From Heloderma charlesbogerti (Eukaryota; Chordata; Lepidosauria; Squamata; Helodermatidae), in NCBI GenBank assembly GCA_026122225.1, contig JANEZZ010002362.1:310001-374000 (forward strand): DNA of 64,000 bases, read 5' to 3'. Positions 45,101-57,285 of the stretch are shown in pieces (the first letter of the stretch is position 1; each line of letters opens with the position of its first letter). The translations under genes were made by a program, and so were the position numbers. The notes under the pieces were generated by a model. The model saw only the letters and a list, made by a program, of their open reading frames with translations, ran no database searches and was not told where the DNA came from.

Positions 45101-45378
45101 GGCGGGAATTCAAGCAAAACTCAAGTGCAGTAATTTGATAGCTCGTTATCACCGATCTATTTTAAAAATGGAATAAAGGTCATTTAGTGCAGGAGATCTC
45201 CAGCAAAGGAGATCGTTACCTTGTCATGGTGCTGGAGCTTGAGCACCTCAATGACGTCATGAGCTAAACCATGAAGGGACATCCAAGACGGAAAGGTCAT
45301 GGCACAGAGGTCAGACTAAATACGATCCCTGGGGAAGGAAACGGCAACCCACCCCAGTATTCTTGCCATGAAAACTAA

Positions 45379-46516
45379 ATGGATCAGTACAACCAGAGAT
45401 ATGTCGGTATACCATCGGAAGATGGTACTCCCAGGTCGGAAGATGGTCAAAATGCTACTGGGGAGGAACAGAGGATAAGTTCAACTAGCCCCAGATGTGA
45501 TGACACAGCTAGCTCAAAGCCAAAAGGTGAACGACGAATCCGATGTTCTAAAGATCAACACACCATAGGAACCTGGAATGTAAGATCTATGAGCCAGGGA
45601 AAATTGGATGTGGTTATTGGGGAGATGTCAAGATTAAATATAGACATTTTGGGTGTCAGTGAACTGAAATGGACTGGAATGGGCCACTTCACATCAAATG
45701 ACCACCAGATCTACTACTGTGGACAAGAGGACCACAGAAGAAATGGAGTAGCCTTCATAATTAATAATAAAGTGGCTAAAGCAGTGCTTGGATACAATCC
45801 AACAAATGACAGAATGATCTTAATTTGAGTTTAACATCACAGTGATCCAAATATATGCCCCAACCACAGATGCTGAAGAAGCAGAAGTAGATCAGTTCTA
45901 TGAGGATCTGCAGCACCTACTAGATAGTACACCAAAAAAAGATGTTATTTTCATTACAGGAGACTGGAATGCTAAGGTGGGTAGTCAAACGACACCTGGA
46001 ATTACAGGCAAGCATGGTCTTGGAGAACAAAATGAAGCAGGACATAGGCTGACAGAATTTTGCCAAGACAACTCACTGTGCATAACAAACACTCTCTTCC
46101 AACAACCTAAGAGACGACTTTATACATGGACTTCACCAGACAGTCGACACTGAAATCAGATTGACTACATCCTTTGTAGCCAAAGGTGGCGGACATCTAT
46201 GCAGTCGGTAAAAACAAGACCTGGAGCTGATTGTAGTTCAGATCACGAACTTCTTATTGCACAATTTAGAATCAGACTAAAGAGAATAGGGAAGACCCAC
46301 AGATCAGTTCGTTATGAGCTCACAAATATTCCTCATGAATATGCAGTGGAGGTGAAGAATATATTTAAGGGACTAGATTTAGTAGATAAGGTCGCGGAAG
46401 AACTATGGACAGAAGTTCGCAACATTGTTCAGGAGGCGGCAACAAAAAATGTCCCAAAGAAAAAGACAATGAAGAAGGCAAGATGGCTGTCTGCTGAGAC
46501 ACTGGAAGCAGCCTAA
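45379..46516 (+). pseudogene. BovB endonuclease (interrupted by stops)
   Basis: The frame opens at 45379 and reads HTIGTWNVRSMSQGKLDVV, SELKWTGMGHFTSNDHQIYY and RRNGVAFIINNKVAKAVLGY. It then shifts to give IQIYAPTTDAEEAEVDQFYE, FITGDWNAKVGSQ and NTLFQQPKRRLYTWTSPDSR, with a stop at 46151. It resumes with QIDYILCSQRW and ADCSSDHELLIAQFRIRLK. TWN, YAPT, GDWNAKVG, IDY and SDHELL are the successive catalytic landmarks of the APE domain that nicks target DNA. At least a frameshift near 45830 and the stop at 46151 inactivate it. Confidence 0.92.
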
Positions 46517-46625
46517 GAAAGAAGGAAAGCAAAAGGCAACAGTGATAGGGGGAGGTATGCCCAATTAAATGCAAAATTCCAGAGGTCAGCCAGAAGAGAT
46601 AAGGAATTATTTTTAAACAAGCAAT

Positions 46626-47517
46626 TAGAGATGGACGAAAGGGACTTACCTTGTCCTGCAGCTTGCTTCGCGGTGGGGGGGAGGCGCTTCGCTTTCCCCC
46701 CCGAAGTTCAGGCGAGGGGGAGAGGCACCCCGCCTTGCCCAGCCAAAATTCAGGCTGGGGGGGAGGCGCCCCATCCCTCGCCGCCGAAATTCAGGCCGGG
46801 GAGGAGTGCCCCGTCTACCTGGCCGTGAAAAAAAAAAGTAAAGTAAAAACAACAACAACACACCTGTGATAGGCTACGTAACGATTTACGTAGCCTATCA
46901 TGGCTAGATTTCCAAAGTCAGCTGTGATAGGTTAGGTAAATCGTCACGTAGCCTATCACAGGTGACTTTGGAAAAAAAAAAAGCACGTACGCAGAAGATT
47001 TACGTAGACTACTGCGAAAATAAGGGAACACTATTTGCGTTGCCCTTATTTTCGCCGTAGTCTATGTAAATCTTTACGTAGACTAGACGTGCCAAACTAA
47101 GGAACGCAAATGGCGGCGCCCTATGGGCGCTGCCATTTGCGTACGCACTTTTTTTTTTTCCAAAGTCACCCGTGATAGGCTATGTGATGATTTACGTAGC
47201 CTATCATGGCTGACTTTGGAAATCTAGCCGTGATAGGCTACATAAATCGTTACGTAGCCTATCACGGGTGTGTTTTGTTTTGTTTTTTACTTTCCTTTTT
47301 TATTTTGTAATGGTGGCGGCAGCAGCCGGTCAGAAGACCGGCTGCTGCCGCCACCCCCGCTGAACCGCCGCCGAACTGCTGCCGAGAGGGACATTCGCAT
47401 GAGGTAAATCCCATCCCGGGGGGGGGCAGCGGAGAATTTCACCACTAATTTCGGGGGGGCGAATGCGTTGGCATTTGGCCTCCCGGAGATTCGGTGAGAA
47501 ATTCTCCGCCATCCCTA
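46626..47517. mobile_element. TAGGGATG-family element, copy 16, inside BovB
   Basis: An 892-bp copy with a perfect CAAGCAAT duplication (46618-46625, 47518-47525). It starts TAGAGATGGACGAAAGGGAC (type B) and ends GAGAAATTCTCCGCCATCCCTA (type A). The inner palindrome is centred near 47040, with GATAGGCTACG stems on both sides (46867-46902, 47175-47210). Part of the centre-left is deleted. Confidence 0.95.
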
Positions 47518-47525
47518 CAAGCAAT

Positions 47526-49272
47526 GCATGGAAGCAGAAGAAGATAATAGAATAGGAAGAACAAGAGACCTCTTCCAGAAAATTAGAAACATCGGAGGTA
47601 AATTCCAGGCAAAAATGGGTATGATCAAAAACAAAGATGGCAAGGACCTAACAGAAGCAGAAGAGATCAAGAAAAGGTGGCAAGAATATACGGAAGATCT
47701 ATATAGGAAGGATAATAATATCGGGGATAGATTTGACGGTGTGGTCAGTGAGGTAGAGCCAGACATCCTGAAGAGTGAGGTTGAATGGGCCTTAAGAAGC
47801 ATTGCTAATAACAAGGCAGCAGGAGATGACAGTATCCCAGCTGAACTGTTTAAAATCTTGCAGGATGATGCTGTCAAGGTGATGCATGCCATATGCCAGC
47901 AAATTTGGAAAACACAAGAATGGCCAACAGATTGGAAAAAATCAACTTATATCCCCATACCAAAAAAGGGAAGCACCAAAGAATGTTCAAACTATTGAAC
48001 AGTGGCACTTCTTTCACATGCCAGTAAGGTAATGCTCAAGATCTTGCAAGGTAGACTCCAGCAATTCATGGAACGAGAATTCCCAGATGTACAAGCTGGG
48101 TTTAGAAAAGGCAGAGGAACTAGAGACCAAATTGCCAATATCCGCTGGATAATGGAGAAAGCCAGGGAGTTTCAGAAAAACGTCTATTTCTGTTTTATTG
48201 ACTATTCTAAAGCCTTTGACTGTGTGGATCATAACAAATTGTGGCAAGTTCTTGGTGGTATGGGGATTCCAAGTCATCTTGTCTGCCTCCTGAGGAATCT
48301 GTATAATGACCAAGTAGCAATAGTAACTAAGAACATACCATGGAAGAACGGACTGGTTTAAGATTGGGAAAGGAGTATGGCAGGGTTGTATACTCTCACC
48401 CTACCTATTCAACCTGTACGCAGAACACATCATGCGACATGCTGGGCTTGATGAAGCCAAGGCTGGAGTTAAAATCACTGGAAGAAACATTAACAATCTC
48501 CGATATGCAGACGATACCACTTTGATGGCTGAAAGTGAGGAGGAGCTGAGGAACCTTCTGACAAAGGTGAAAGAAGAAAGTGCAAAAGCTGGGTTGCAGT
48601 TAAACCTCAAAAACCAAGATTATGGCAACCAGCTTGATTGATAACTGGCAAGTAGAGGGAGAAAATGTGGAGGCAGTGACAGACTTTGTCTTTCTAGGCA
48701 CAAAGATTACTGCAGACGCTGACTGCAGCCAGGAAATCAGAAGACGTTTACTTCTTGGGAGGACAGCAATGACCAATCTTGATAAAATAGTTAAGAGCAG
48801 AGACATCACACTGACAATGAAGGTCTGCATAGTTAAAGCAATGATATTCCCTGTAGTAACCTATGGCTGCGAGAGCTGGACCATAAGGAAGGCTGAGTGA
48901 AGGAAGATAGATGCTTTTGAACTGTGGTGCTGGAGGAAAATTCTGAGAGTGCCTTGGACTGCAAGAAGATCAAACCAGTCCATACTCCAGGAAATAAAGC
49001 CAGACTGCGTACTCGAGGGAATGATCTTAAAGGTAAAACTGAAGTACTTTGGCCACATCATGAGAAGACAGGATACCCTGGAGAAGATGCTGATGCTAGG
49101 GAAAGTGGAAGGCAAAAGGAAGAGGGGCCAACCAAGGGCAAGATGGATGGATGATATTCTGGAGGTGACGGACTCGACCTTAGGGGAGCTGGGGGTGGCG
49201 ACGGCCGACGGGAAGCTCTGGTGTGGGTTTGTCCATGAAGTCACAAAGAGTCGGAAGCGACTGACCGAATAA
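47526..49272 (+). pseudogene. BovB reverse transcriptase and C-terminal region (frameshifted)
   Basis: The segment contains RDLFQKIRNIGGKFQAKMGM, AGDDSIPAELFKILQDDAVK and WKKSTYIPIPKKGSTKECSN. Next come PDVQAGFRKGRGTRDQIANI and FIDYSKAFDCVDHNKLW. The catalytic LRYADDTTLMAESEEEL follows, with YADD at 48504-48515, then LGTKITADADCSQEIRRRL. The end of the protein is the region with LKYFGHIMRRQDTLEKMLML and RARWMDDILEVT to 49272. The frame changes near 47998, 48365, 48620 and 48898. RT and C-terminal blocks are complete in order, so nothing large is missing. Confidence 0.92.
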
Positions 49273-49380
49273 ACAACAACAACAGTGCAGGAGATTCCCT
49301 GGAGGTTCACAATGTCATCTAAAGGGCCCGCAAACTTCCGTGAATGAGCAATCCCAATAGCAGGATAAAAGCTCCATGTG

Positions 49381-49693
49381 TAGGGATGTATGAAAGTCAC
49401 TTACCTTTTCGAAGGGTGACATTTGCGATGGGGGGGGGAGGCGCTCCGACCCTCCCCCCGAAATTCTGTCCAGCCGGCTTCGCTCTGCGGAGATTCTGTG
49501 GAGCCGCCGGCCGGGGCTGCCTGCAGCCGGACATCTGGCCACTGGACAGCCTGCAGGGACGCAAATGGTGGCTGCCGTAGCCACCGCCGTTTGCGTCCCT
49601 GTATTTTGCCGTGATAGGCATCGTAAATATTTACGTAGCCTATCACGGCAAGCAAAAACAAAAACAAAACAGCGGACGCAAATGGCATCCCTA
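49381..49693. mobile_element. TAGGGATG-family element, copy 17 (internally deleted)
   Basis: It starts TAGGGATGTATGAAAGTC and ends GGCATCCCTA. It retains one CAAATGGTGGC stem (49563-49592) and one damaged GATAGGC..ATCGTAAATA stem (49610-49650). Flanks TCCATGTG and ACTGTGTG match only 5 of 8. The related uninterrupted site at 25978 reads TCCGTGTG, so both flanks appear to have mutated from that octamer. Confidence 0.78.
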
Positions 49694-52418
49694 ACTGTGT
49701 GAAGAAACCCTTGCTTTCTCTTCACACAGTTCTCAGTTTGGCATCCATCTTGAAAACACCCCAAAGCACAGAACTGGAGCATGCTCAGTTCCAACTTTTC
49801 TAAAGGGACATTTGCCTTGGGACTACTAGGTGGCAACAGCATAAACATATGTTGCACTACATTCCCAGGTGATGGCGTATGGAGTGGAGCATCCATTACA
49901 TCCAATACCCTGCTAGCAAACAGTGGCAAGGGCAGGAGATGGGCGCCCAGTATTTTGCCAGTTCTTGAGTTAGTGGTTTGTTGTTAAAATGTTTCCCTCC
50001 CATTGAAACCAATGGGAGGGACTAAAGTACAGCAGCCCCAGGGCTGGTGTAATTTAAGGCCTTGTATAGGGGAGTATCTTGGGAACAGAAGGGCTTTGGA
50101 TCCTTGGGCCCCAGGCCATCCTTGATCTCCCCTGACACACCCTTTTTTTCTCCCTGGTGCTGTCAGAGCACCGGTGGCAGATAACAATGGAGGAGGAGGC
50201 TCCTGCTGCTGCAACAAGGAAGTCACCGGTGGGAAGCTTCCTGCTTTTCCTCCAGACCACCTTGTCAGGTTGCAGAAAGGGAAGTCCACAATAACCTAAC
50301 ACCCATAAGATGTTCACCCAAGGGCCTCAGGATTGTGCCCTTACAGAATTTCCCTAATTAATGTTTGAATTGGTGTCTATACGGCTTGCCATGGCTTTTC
50401 GTTCCTCCACTTTGTTTGCACCTTTGTGTCCCCTCCAAGGTACCGATGTGCACATTCGCAGGGGTGGGGTGGGGTGGAAGAGACAGTGGGGTGAAGAAAC
50501 TCCCAGACACCAGGTTAAATATTTTAAACCTTTTGTGGCGAGGGACTCGTTTTCGTAGGAGGTAGTGGCGGAGGCGTCTCATTTTCTCTCTCTTCTTTTT
50601 TTCCTTATTTTTAAACTCGTTTTGTCACTGTGGAAAAACGGAAGCGGTGCTCATACAGCTCTTGAAGGCCACATTTTCCCACAACGCCTCTGAGGAAGGA
50701 TGGTAACTTAAGTCCCATTTACTTCAGTGGGTCTACTCTTAAGTAGGACTAACATTGAATACAACCCCATGGTGCTTCATTTGCTTTATTTAGAAATGTA
50801 CCAAAAAAGCACAAGTGGGAGCGGGGGGGGGGGGGCTTCTACCAGGCAGCAGATCCATTACGCACAGATTGCTGGAAAGAGACATTCAGCCCTGGGTGCA
50901 TCACCTTCAGCCAAGTCATAGCTCTCTCTTTGTTTCCAAGTTTTCAGAAACTACCAGCCTGTATTTCTGCTGACTGTCAGCCCCCTCTTCTCAGCTGGAA
51001 GGGTGTCACCTTCTCTAAGCGCTCATTGATATCTCATTCAGCGACGCAGACAGATGCCTAACTATCTGAACATTGGTAGACTATAAAAGTGGGACAATAC
51101 TTTTGCCATTTCTTCTTGGGAGGGGGAGGGGCAGGATAAATTAAAAACCTTCTCAGGGTTGGGAGTTCTTACTGGGAAAAACAAGAGAAGCAACACCCCC
51201 GCTCCCTTAAAAAAAAAAAGTTTGTAGCTCTGCTGCCACGAGAGGTGACAGAACTGCAATCAGCCCTACAGCTATTCAGCTTCAGGTAGCAAAATGCATT
51301 GGGCCATCCCTGTTCAGGTTATTTTGATCTAGGCTGGGTTGTGTGTGTGTTTTTCTATGATTCCCTATAAATACCATTTTCAAACTATTAGGAAAATATT
51401 TTGGAATTAGAATGCTTGAGCATGTGGAATGAGTTACCTCCCACAATCATGTGGACTACTGTATTACTAAGTGCATTAGCCTTCCTGTAGCTAATGAACC
51501 ATGTCTTTAATTACAGGTTTTCCAAACAAAAAAATTACAGCAAGGCAATGCAAATACTGACAATAAATGGAAGGGTCAAGAAACTACAAAGTACCCCCTT
51601 TGTTCTAAACCAATTGTGTTGAATGTTTACCCACATCCTTCTCAAATTTAATTTGAAACAGACAGGATGATTTTATACATCAAGTATGACAGCTATGTAT
51701 GTGTCCCTGATAACGTTCTCTTGAGCCCTGTAAGCACTCAGTGTGGTTTTCAGCAAATGCACCTAAGCTTTCTAAAGATTAAGCTCATGTAACTTGCTTG
51801 CATTTCTGTTGCTTTTCTGGAACTAACAAGGCAAGGATCAGTTCTCTTTGGGGTGTGTGGATGGCTGTTTGTTATCTATCTGGGCTGTGGTTTGTCACTT
51901 TGGATGCTCTTGTGCTCCTGTGCGGCTGTCATCTGAGCAGTCTGTCACAGACAAACCACAACTAGACTTATTGCCCCAAACAAGCCTCATCCCAGTTGAG
52001 CAGTGGTGCAGTGAATCGCTGTTTGCTTTGACAGTGGTGTGTTCAGATCAGCAGTGGGGAAAGTGTGGCCTGCACTGTCATCCAGATGCTGTGGGCCCAC
52101 TCTTGGTCTCTGGACCAGCCACTTGGGAATCACTTCTTCTTCCTTGTCATGGGTCTGTGTATGTGAGAAACATAGAGAAGGAGACACTGGTGCTACAGGG
52201 TGAGCTTGGAGGGGGGAAAACTTACAATGAGACATGGGGAGTGGGGAGCCTAGAGAAAGAAGGAGGGGGAAAATAAATCCATTCAGACCTCTGTCAAGGA
52301 AGGGAAAAGAATGGTGTGTGGGAGGGAAGCAGAATGAATAGAGAGATGAGGGAGTCCTCTGCAAGCAATCAGTTTTGATGTACTTTATTTAATAAATGCA
52401 GTCTCACACCCTTTAGGG
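49694..52418. other. No gene recognised
   Basis: Anonymous sequence. Dispersed-repeat phrases include AAGTCCCATTTACTTCAGTG at 50708 and a small hairpin ACTGTGTGAAG / CTTCACACAGT at 49694-49730. A 64-residue frame near 50727 has no domain. Confidence 0.45.
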
Positions 52419-52742
52419 CAGGGGTGGAAAACCTCAAGCCGGGGGGCCAAATCTGGCCCTCTGAGGTTCCCCAGAGGGCCCCAACCCTTCCCCTGGCCTC
52501 TTCCCTTTTCCCCCGACCACCAATTGTTTGATGGTTTCCTGGGTTTTGTGCAGTTTTTTCCCCATTCTAAAGAGTTGAGATGCCTCTCCTAAAGCTTAGT
52601 TACTGCCAGCAAGAGCTTTATGCTACAATATGCTGGTATTTCTGTTCCCATCCCTTTGGCTCCACCCACCACTGGAATGTGGCCCCCGAGAGCTTCTTTA
52701 AAATGGAATTTGGTCTTGAAGCTGAAAGGTTCAACACGCCTG
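52419..52742. mobile_element. hAT MITE, CAGGGGTG ends, perfect duplication
   Basis: CAGGGGTGGAAAACC and GGTTCAACACGCCTG form the ends. CTTTAGGG is present on both sides (52411-52418, 52743-52750). It is the same family as 25041-25370. Confidence 0.88.
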
Positions 52743-52984
52743 CTTTAGGGCCATAGGGCAGCTAGCAATAACCAAAATACCAAAACAATCACTTAATAAT
52801 ATAAACATTTATATACAATAATAAAACATTATTAAAAATACCTTAAAGAAATAAATAAATACTAAAACTCACCAGCAGTTTAAAAAAGTATTTACAGTTC
52901 TCTTAAAAAACAGTAGAAAATTGACCTGTATTAATGGAGGGGACATTATACCCCCCACTAGAACCCAGGGTCATCCTATGAAGC

Positions 52985-53356
52985 TGATTGGTGGGAGATT
53001 CAGGACAGATAAAAGGAAGTACTTCTTCACACAGCACGTAGTTAAACTATAGAATTCGCTACCACAGGATGTAGTGATGGCCACCAACATGGATGGCTTT
53101 AAAAGGGGGTTAGACAAATTCATGGAGGAGAAGGCTGTCAATGGCTACTAGGCTTGAGGGCTATGTGCTACCTCCAGAACCAGAGGCAGTGAGCCTATGT
53201 ACACCAGTTGCTGGGGAGCATGGGTGGGAGGGTGCTGTTGCGCTCATGTTCTCCTTGTGAGTTCCTGGTCAACAGCTGGTTGGCCACTGTATGAACAGAA
53301 TGCTGGACTAGATGGACCCTTGGTCTGATCCAGTAAGGTGCTTCTTATCTTCTTAT
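52985..53356 (+). repeat. CR1 LINE 3' end, first copy
   Basis: It runs from AGATTCAGGACAGATAAAAG through ATGGCTTTAAAAGGGGGTTAG to GCTGGACTAGATGGACCC, then a TTCTTATCTTCTTATG tail. It is non-coding or the extreme C-terminal part of a CR1. Confidence 0.85.
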
Positions 53357-53854
53357 GTTAATGGAGGGAAAGCCGAAACAGATGGGAAGACATGGGGCTG
53401 CAGGAAGAGGGAGGAGATAGCTCAGAGAAAAAGAAAGTGCGCTATGCGTTACTGCAAACTCTGCCCACTTTTGCCTCTTGCTCCACCCTCCATTGGATCT
53501 GCCTCTGACCACCATTGGCTGAGCCTCCCCACCCACTGGCTTTTGTCTGCTGAAAGGTCAACAGCCTTTCATAGAAAAAAAAGAAGATTCCCCATCCACT
53601 TCACCAGCACCATAATCAGTGCTTGAATTACAGAGGTGGTGCCCCTCTACCTTTTGTGATGACCACCTTAGCTACTGTTTTATAAGGTGATGGGAGGGGC
53701 ATGATTTGACAATCATTGGGAGATGTCCAACAGTAAGGCTTGTTGATTGCATTCCCCCAATGATTCGAGCAATGACTACTGTACAATCTGGGCGAATAAT
53801 ATCCATAATGTGGCTGCTCATACCCTAAAGGGTTTCATGAATCATCTCAAAGCA
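53357..53854. other. No gene recognised
   Basis: Anonymous spacer between two CR1 3' ends. Confidence 0.5.
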
Positions 53855-54138
53855 AGATGGCCACCAATTTGGATGGCTTTAAAAGTGGATTGGACAAATT
53901 CGTGGAGGAGAAGGCTGTCAATGGCTACTAGTCCTGATGGCTATATGCTCCCTCCAGTATCAGAGGCAGTATGCCAAGTACACCAGTTGTTGGTGAACTT
54001 GGGCGGAAGGGTGCTGTTGCACTCATGTCTTGCTTGTGGGCTTCCCATGGGCAGCTGGTTGGTCACTGTGTGAACAGAATGCTGGACGAGATGGACCCTT
54101 GGTCTGATCCAGCAGGGCTCTTAGGTCCTTATGCTCTT
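53855..54138 (+). repeat. CR1 LINE 3' end, second copy, same orientation
   Basis: It shares ATGGCTTTAAAAGTGGATTGG, GAGAAGGCTGTCAATGGCTA and GACCCTTGGTCTGATCCAGC in order with the copy at 52985, and ends GTCCTTATGCTCTT. It starts further 3' than the first copy. Confidence 0.85.
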
Positions 54139-55630
54139 AAACAAGTGCACCTTTTAAAAATGCGTATTCACTTATTGCAATTTAAGAGATTTCGAATCTC
54201 ACACTAGTAATTAAGAACAAGAGGAAAGAGAACTCGGCACTTAAAAAACACACTCCGTAATCTGAAAACAATGAATCCTACTCTTAGAATAAATTGTGCA
54301 AATCATGCATCTTTTTAAATTTGCATATTATATCTAGGATATAACATTTGAAATTTATTTTTATTTTTTGCAGAATTGGCCAGACATTTTAAATACAGGC
54401 TGTGGTGGGATATAAATTAGAAAGAAAGCACTGTGCAATTAAACATTACTGTCAGGATGGCAAGGGACTGGAATTCGAAACATTTTTTGTAATGCTGATT
54501 TTAAGAATGCATTTTAATGCCCCCAACAGGTTAATTGTTGGTCAGCTGGGACCTGGCACTTCTACCCTTCTGGCATCTATATGTCTATGTTGGGCAGAAA
54601 TGTCTCTAATTCTAGTTCTTGTCTTTTTAGTATGAAAGATCTGCTTATTTTTCTGAAATGGAAATGGTTTTCATTAACAGTGTTCAGAGTGACTGTCATT
54701 GACTAAGACTGCAATATCTTCTGGTCTCTCTTTGATAAAAACAAACAAACAAACAAACAAACAAACATATTTGAGGACATACATATATCTCACACGCATA
54801 CACTCACACTTCCAATGATAATGAGGGGCTGGATCCAGGATCTGCCTTCTTTGAGAAGAAGGGGCCTTCTGGAAGAGGAAGGGCTTTGCTCATGGGAGGT
54901 CCCTCTGCCCTATTCTGGGGGGTGGGATCCCTCTCCCCCCACACTACAGCTCACCCCATTCAACAAGGTCTCCTGACTCTCAGAGTAGCATTTTCAGGGA
55001 GCTGGAGGGGCCGTCATGGTAAAGGTGTTGGGAACTCCATTTCCACCAGTTTAGTTGATCCAACAGGATGATCCTGCCCATTATATTTAGGGCATATTAG
55101 GCTGCCACCTATTATTTGCTGATCCTGATGGGCTGTATTCATTACATCAGGTAATTTTCTTGATGATAATTTCATGACTGAAAGAAAAACATGTTAAACA
55201 TTCTTCATTTCATTTCTTGTAGACCACTCCACCCATCATCATTACTCATCATACCACAGTGTTTGTTACCTCATCAAACTCAGACTCAGGGAGACATGAA
55301 ACATATGGATACCAAGCAAGTGGTTTCCCCAATGAAAATAAATGCATAAAAGCTCTACATACTTCCTCCCTTACATTTGTAACTTTTTAGTGGTTGGGAT
55401 GATGGAGATAATAGAACTGATAAATATCCACTCTAAATTTATTACAGGGGATAAAACCAGCCAAAACGATAAAATATTACGGCTATCAGGAAACCAGAAA
55501 ATGCCCCGGTTCACCGTGAATCCAAAATATTTTCATTTCATTCTCTATTATGTTCAGGTCTATTTACCCAAAGTTCAAAACTGAAAAAAAAATATTGGGT
55601 GAAAGAGGATATTTCAAGTAGGCTTCTAAG
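54139..55630. other. No gene recognised; (AAAC)n at 54737-54768
   Basis: Anonymous AT-rich sequence with one simple repeat. Confidence 0.5.
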
Positions 55631-55634
55631 TCAA

Positions 55635-55724
55635 TGGCCAGAATCCAGCCGAGAGTTAGGCATGCTTAAGCTTATTGAAAACAATGCATTTAGGCATGCC
55701 TAACTCTCAGCTGGATTCTGGCCA
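55635..55724. repeat. 90-bp hairpin MITE
   Basis: TGGCCAGAATCCAGC with GAGAGTTAGGCATGC (left arm) and GCATGCCTAACTCTC with GCTGGATTCTGGCCA (right arm) pair almost perfectly over about 31 bp. The loop is about 28 bp. Confidence 0.85.
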
Positions 55725-56946
55725 ATGTGTTAAAAGATGCGAAATGGTGGATCAAATCCAGACATTGCTTTCCTCTACAAATCATATAATAGGAGGCTCA
55801 ATTTCTTTAAATGAATTACAACTCTATTTAATTCTGAATTTCACACGGCCTCACTCCTTTATTGAGTGGCGTTATTAATGCTCATCACTGGGTCTTCCTC
55901 AGAGCCTGTGGCAGCTCCTACTGAGTTGCTTACAGCTGGTTAAATGGGAGAATAGCCCTCAGCTGGACCACAAAGCAGCGGAATCAAGGCAGGATGATTG
56001 TGGATGCATTACAGCAGTGGCTCAGTCTTATGTAGAAGCAGCATGTTCGAGACAAACCCTGGATGGTTTAGAGGTTGGGGTTTGTCCCCTTCCCTCTGGA
56101 ACTAGGGCAAAAAGTGATCAAGAGGTAGTTGGGTATACTTATTGCAGTTGCTACTCGACCTTTCCTGCACTGGCAGCAGTAGGGGTGCAGAAACAGCTTC
56201 TATGCCAAATGGCCTTCTCAGTTGTTGAATGGACAAGCCAACTCTTGAGGGTGGTCACACAGCATAACAAGCAGATCAGCTGCACCCTAGACAGGAAATT
56301 ACCATAGCTGTGAAATGCTACTTCTTAGAAAGCAGTGAGAGAATTGGACTAATGTGTCAGTCAGTAAGTGCTTTGGGATCCAGAGACTAGGGAAGACAAT
56401 TTAGGGGTGGGAGGTGGGACAGAGAGAGACGATCTAAGAACATTTCCCTTGCCCTTTTCTGGGACGTGAGGGTGCTGTATTTGTTATTGTTATGCATGTG
56501 TTGCAAGCCATTTTAATTCATTTGCTTTTTTAAAAAAAGAGTAGCCCCAAGAACAAAAGAATAAAAGGACATTAGTGGATTAGTTTCCTTTGTGATTTTC
56601 TTATATTATCAAGTTATCCTCTCTCTTGTTGACTAGTGCATCTAAAAAGATAAAATAATTCCACATCAATTTAAAAGCATTTTGGTAATTGAAATAAGGA
56701 AAGACTGTGTATATGATTGAGAACCTTCATTCTGGAAACTATTCTGGGACTCTGAGATGAATGATATGAAAAAATGATTTCTTCATTTTATAGTATATTA
56801 TTATACTATAATAATACCTAGTGTATTATTACACTTGATTTGAAATTCAAAATATATTCATGATACGTCCATGAAATCCAGGAAAGTGGGAACTAGAAAC
56901 CCCATTTTCAGAGCTAAGCATTGCAGATACTACCAGAAACAGTATA
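55725..56946. other. No gene recognised
   Basis: Anonymous AT-rich sequence. Confidence 0.5.
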
Positions 56947-57285
56947 CAGTCAAGGCCAGAAATATTGGAACAAGGATAACTGTTTTGGCAGTTGGCCTCT
57001 GTACTCCACCACATTGAAGTTGAAAGGAAACACACCCAGATGGGAGCGAAATCAGGACTTTCAGCTGTAATTCAAGGGGTTTGACAAAAGTGGGATACTA
57101 ACCATTCAGGAAGGACAGCCAGTGGCATACACACATTCCCATCGTTGGTGGTTCATAAGTAATGGAACGAATGGCTGACAAGCAGCTGCATGGCCAGGTG
57201 TGGCCTGTTTCCTGGGTACCCCATGGCCAATCAAACAGATGAAAGGCCTGGAGGTGGTTCTGAGTGTTACATTTGCATTTGGTAG

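Larger units (their letters stand above)
45198..49284 (+). mobile_element. Full-length BovB (RTE clade) LINE with one nested family copy
   Basis: A GTGCAGGAGAT duplication (45187-45197, 49285-49295) flanks the element. Removing the nested copy (46626-47517) and one octamer leaves 3187 bp, about the size known for full-length BovB. It starts CTCCAGCAAAGGAGATCG and ends AATAAACAACAACAACA, the BovB-type 3' tail. The element sits inside a copy of the 25622-type repeat. BovB is typical of squamates and ruminants and is a known case of horizontal transfer. Confidence 0.93.
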
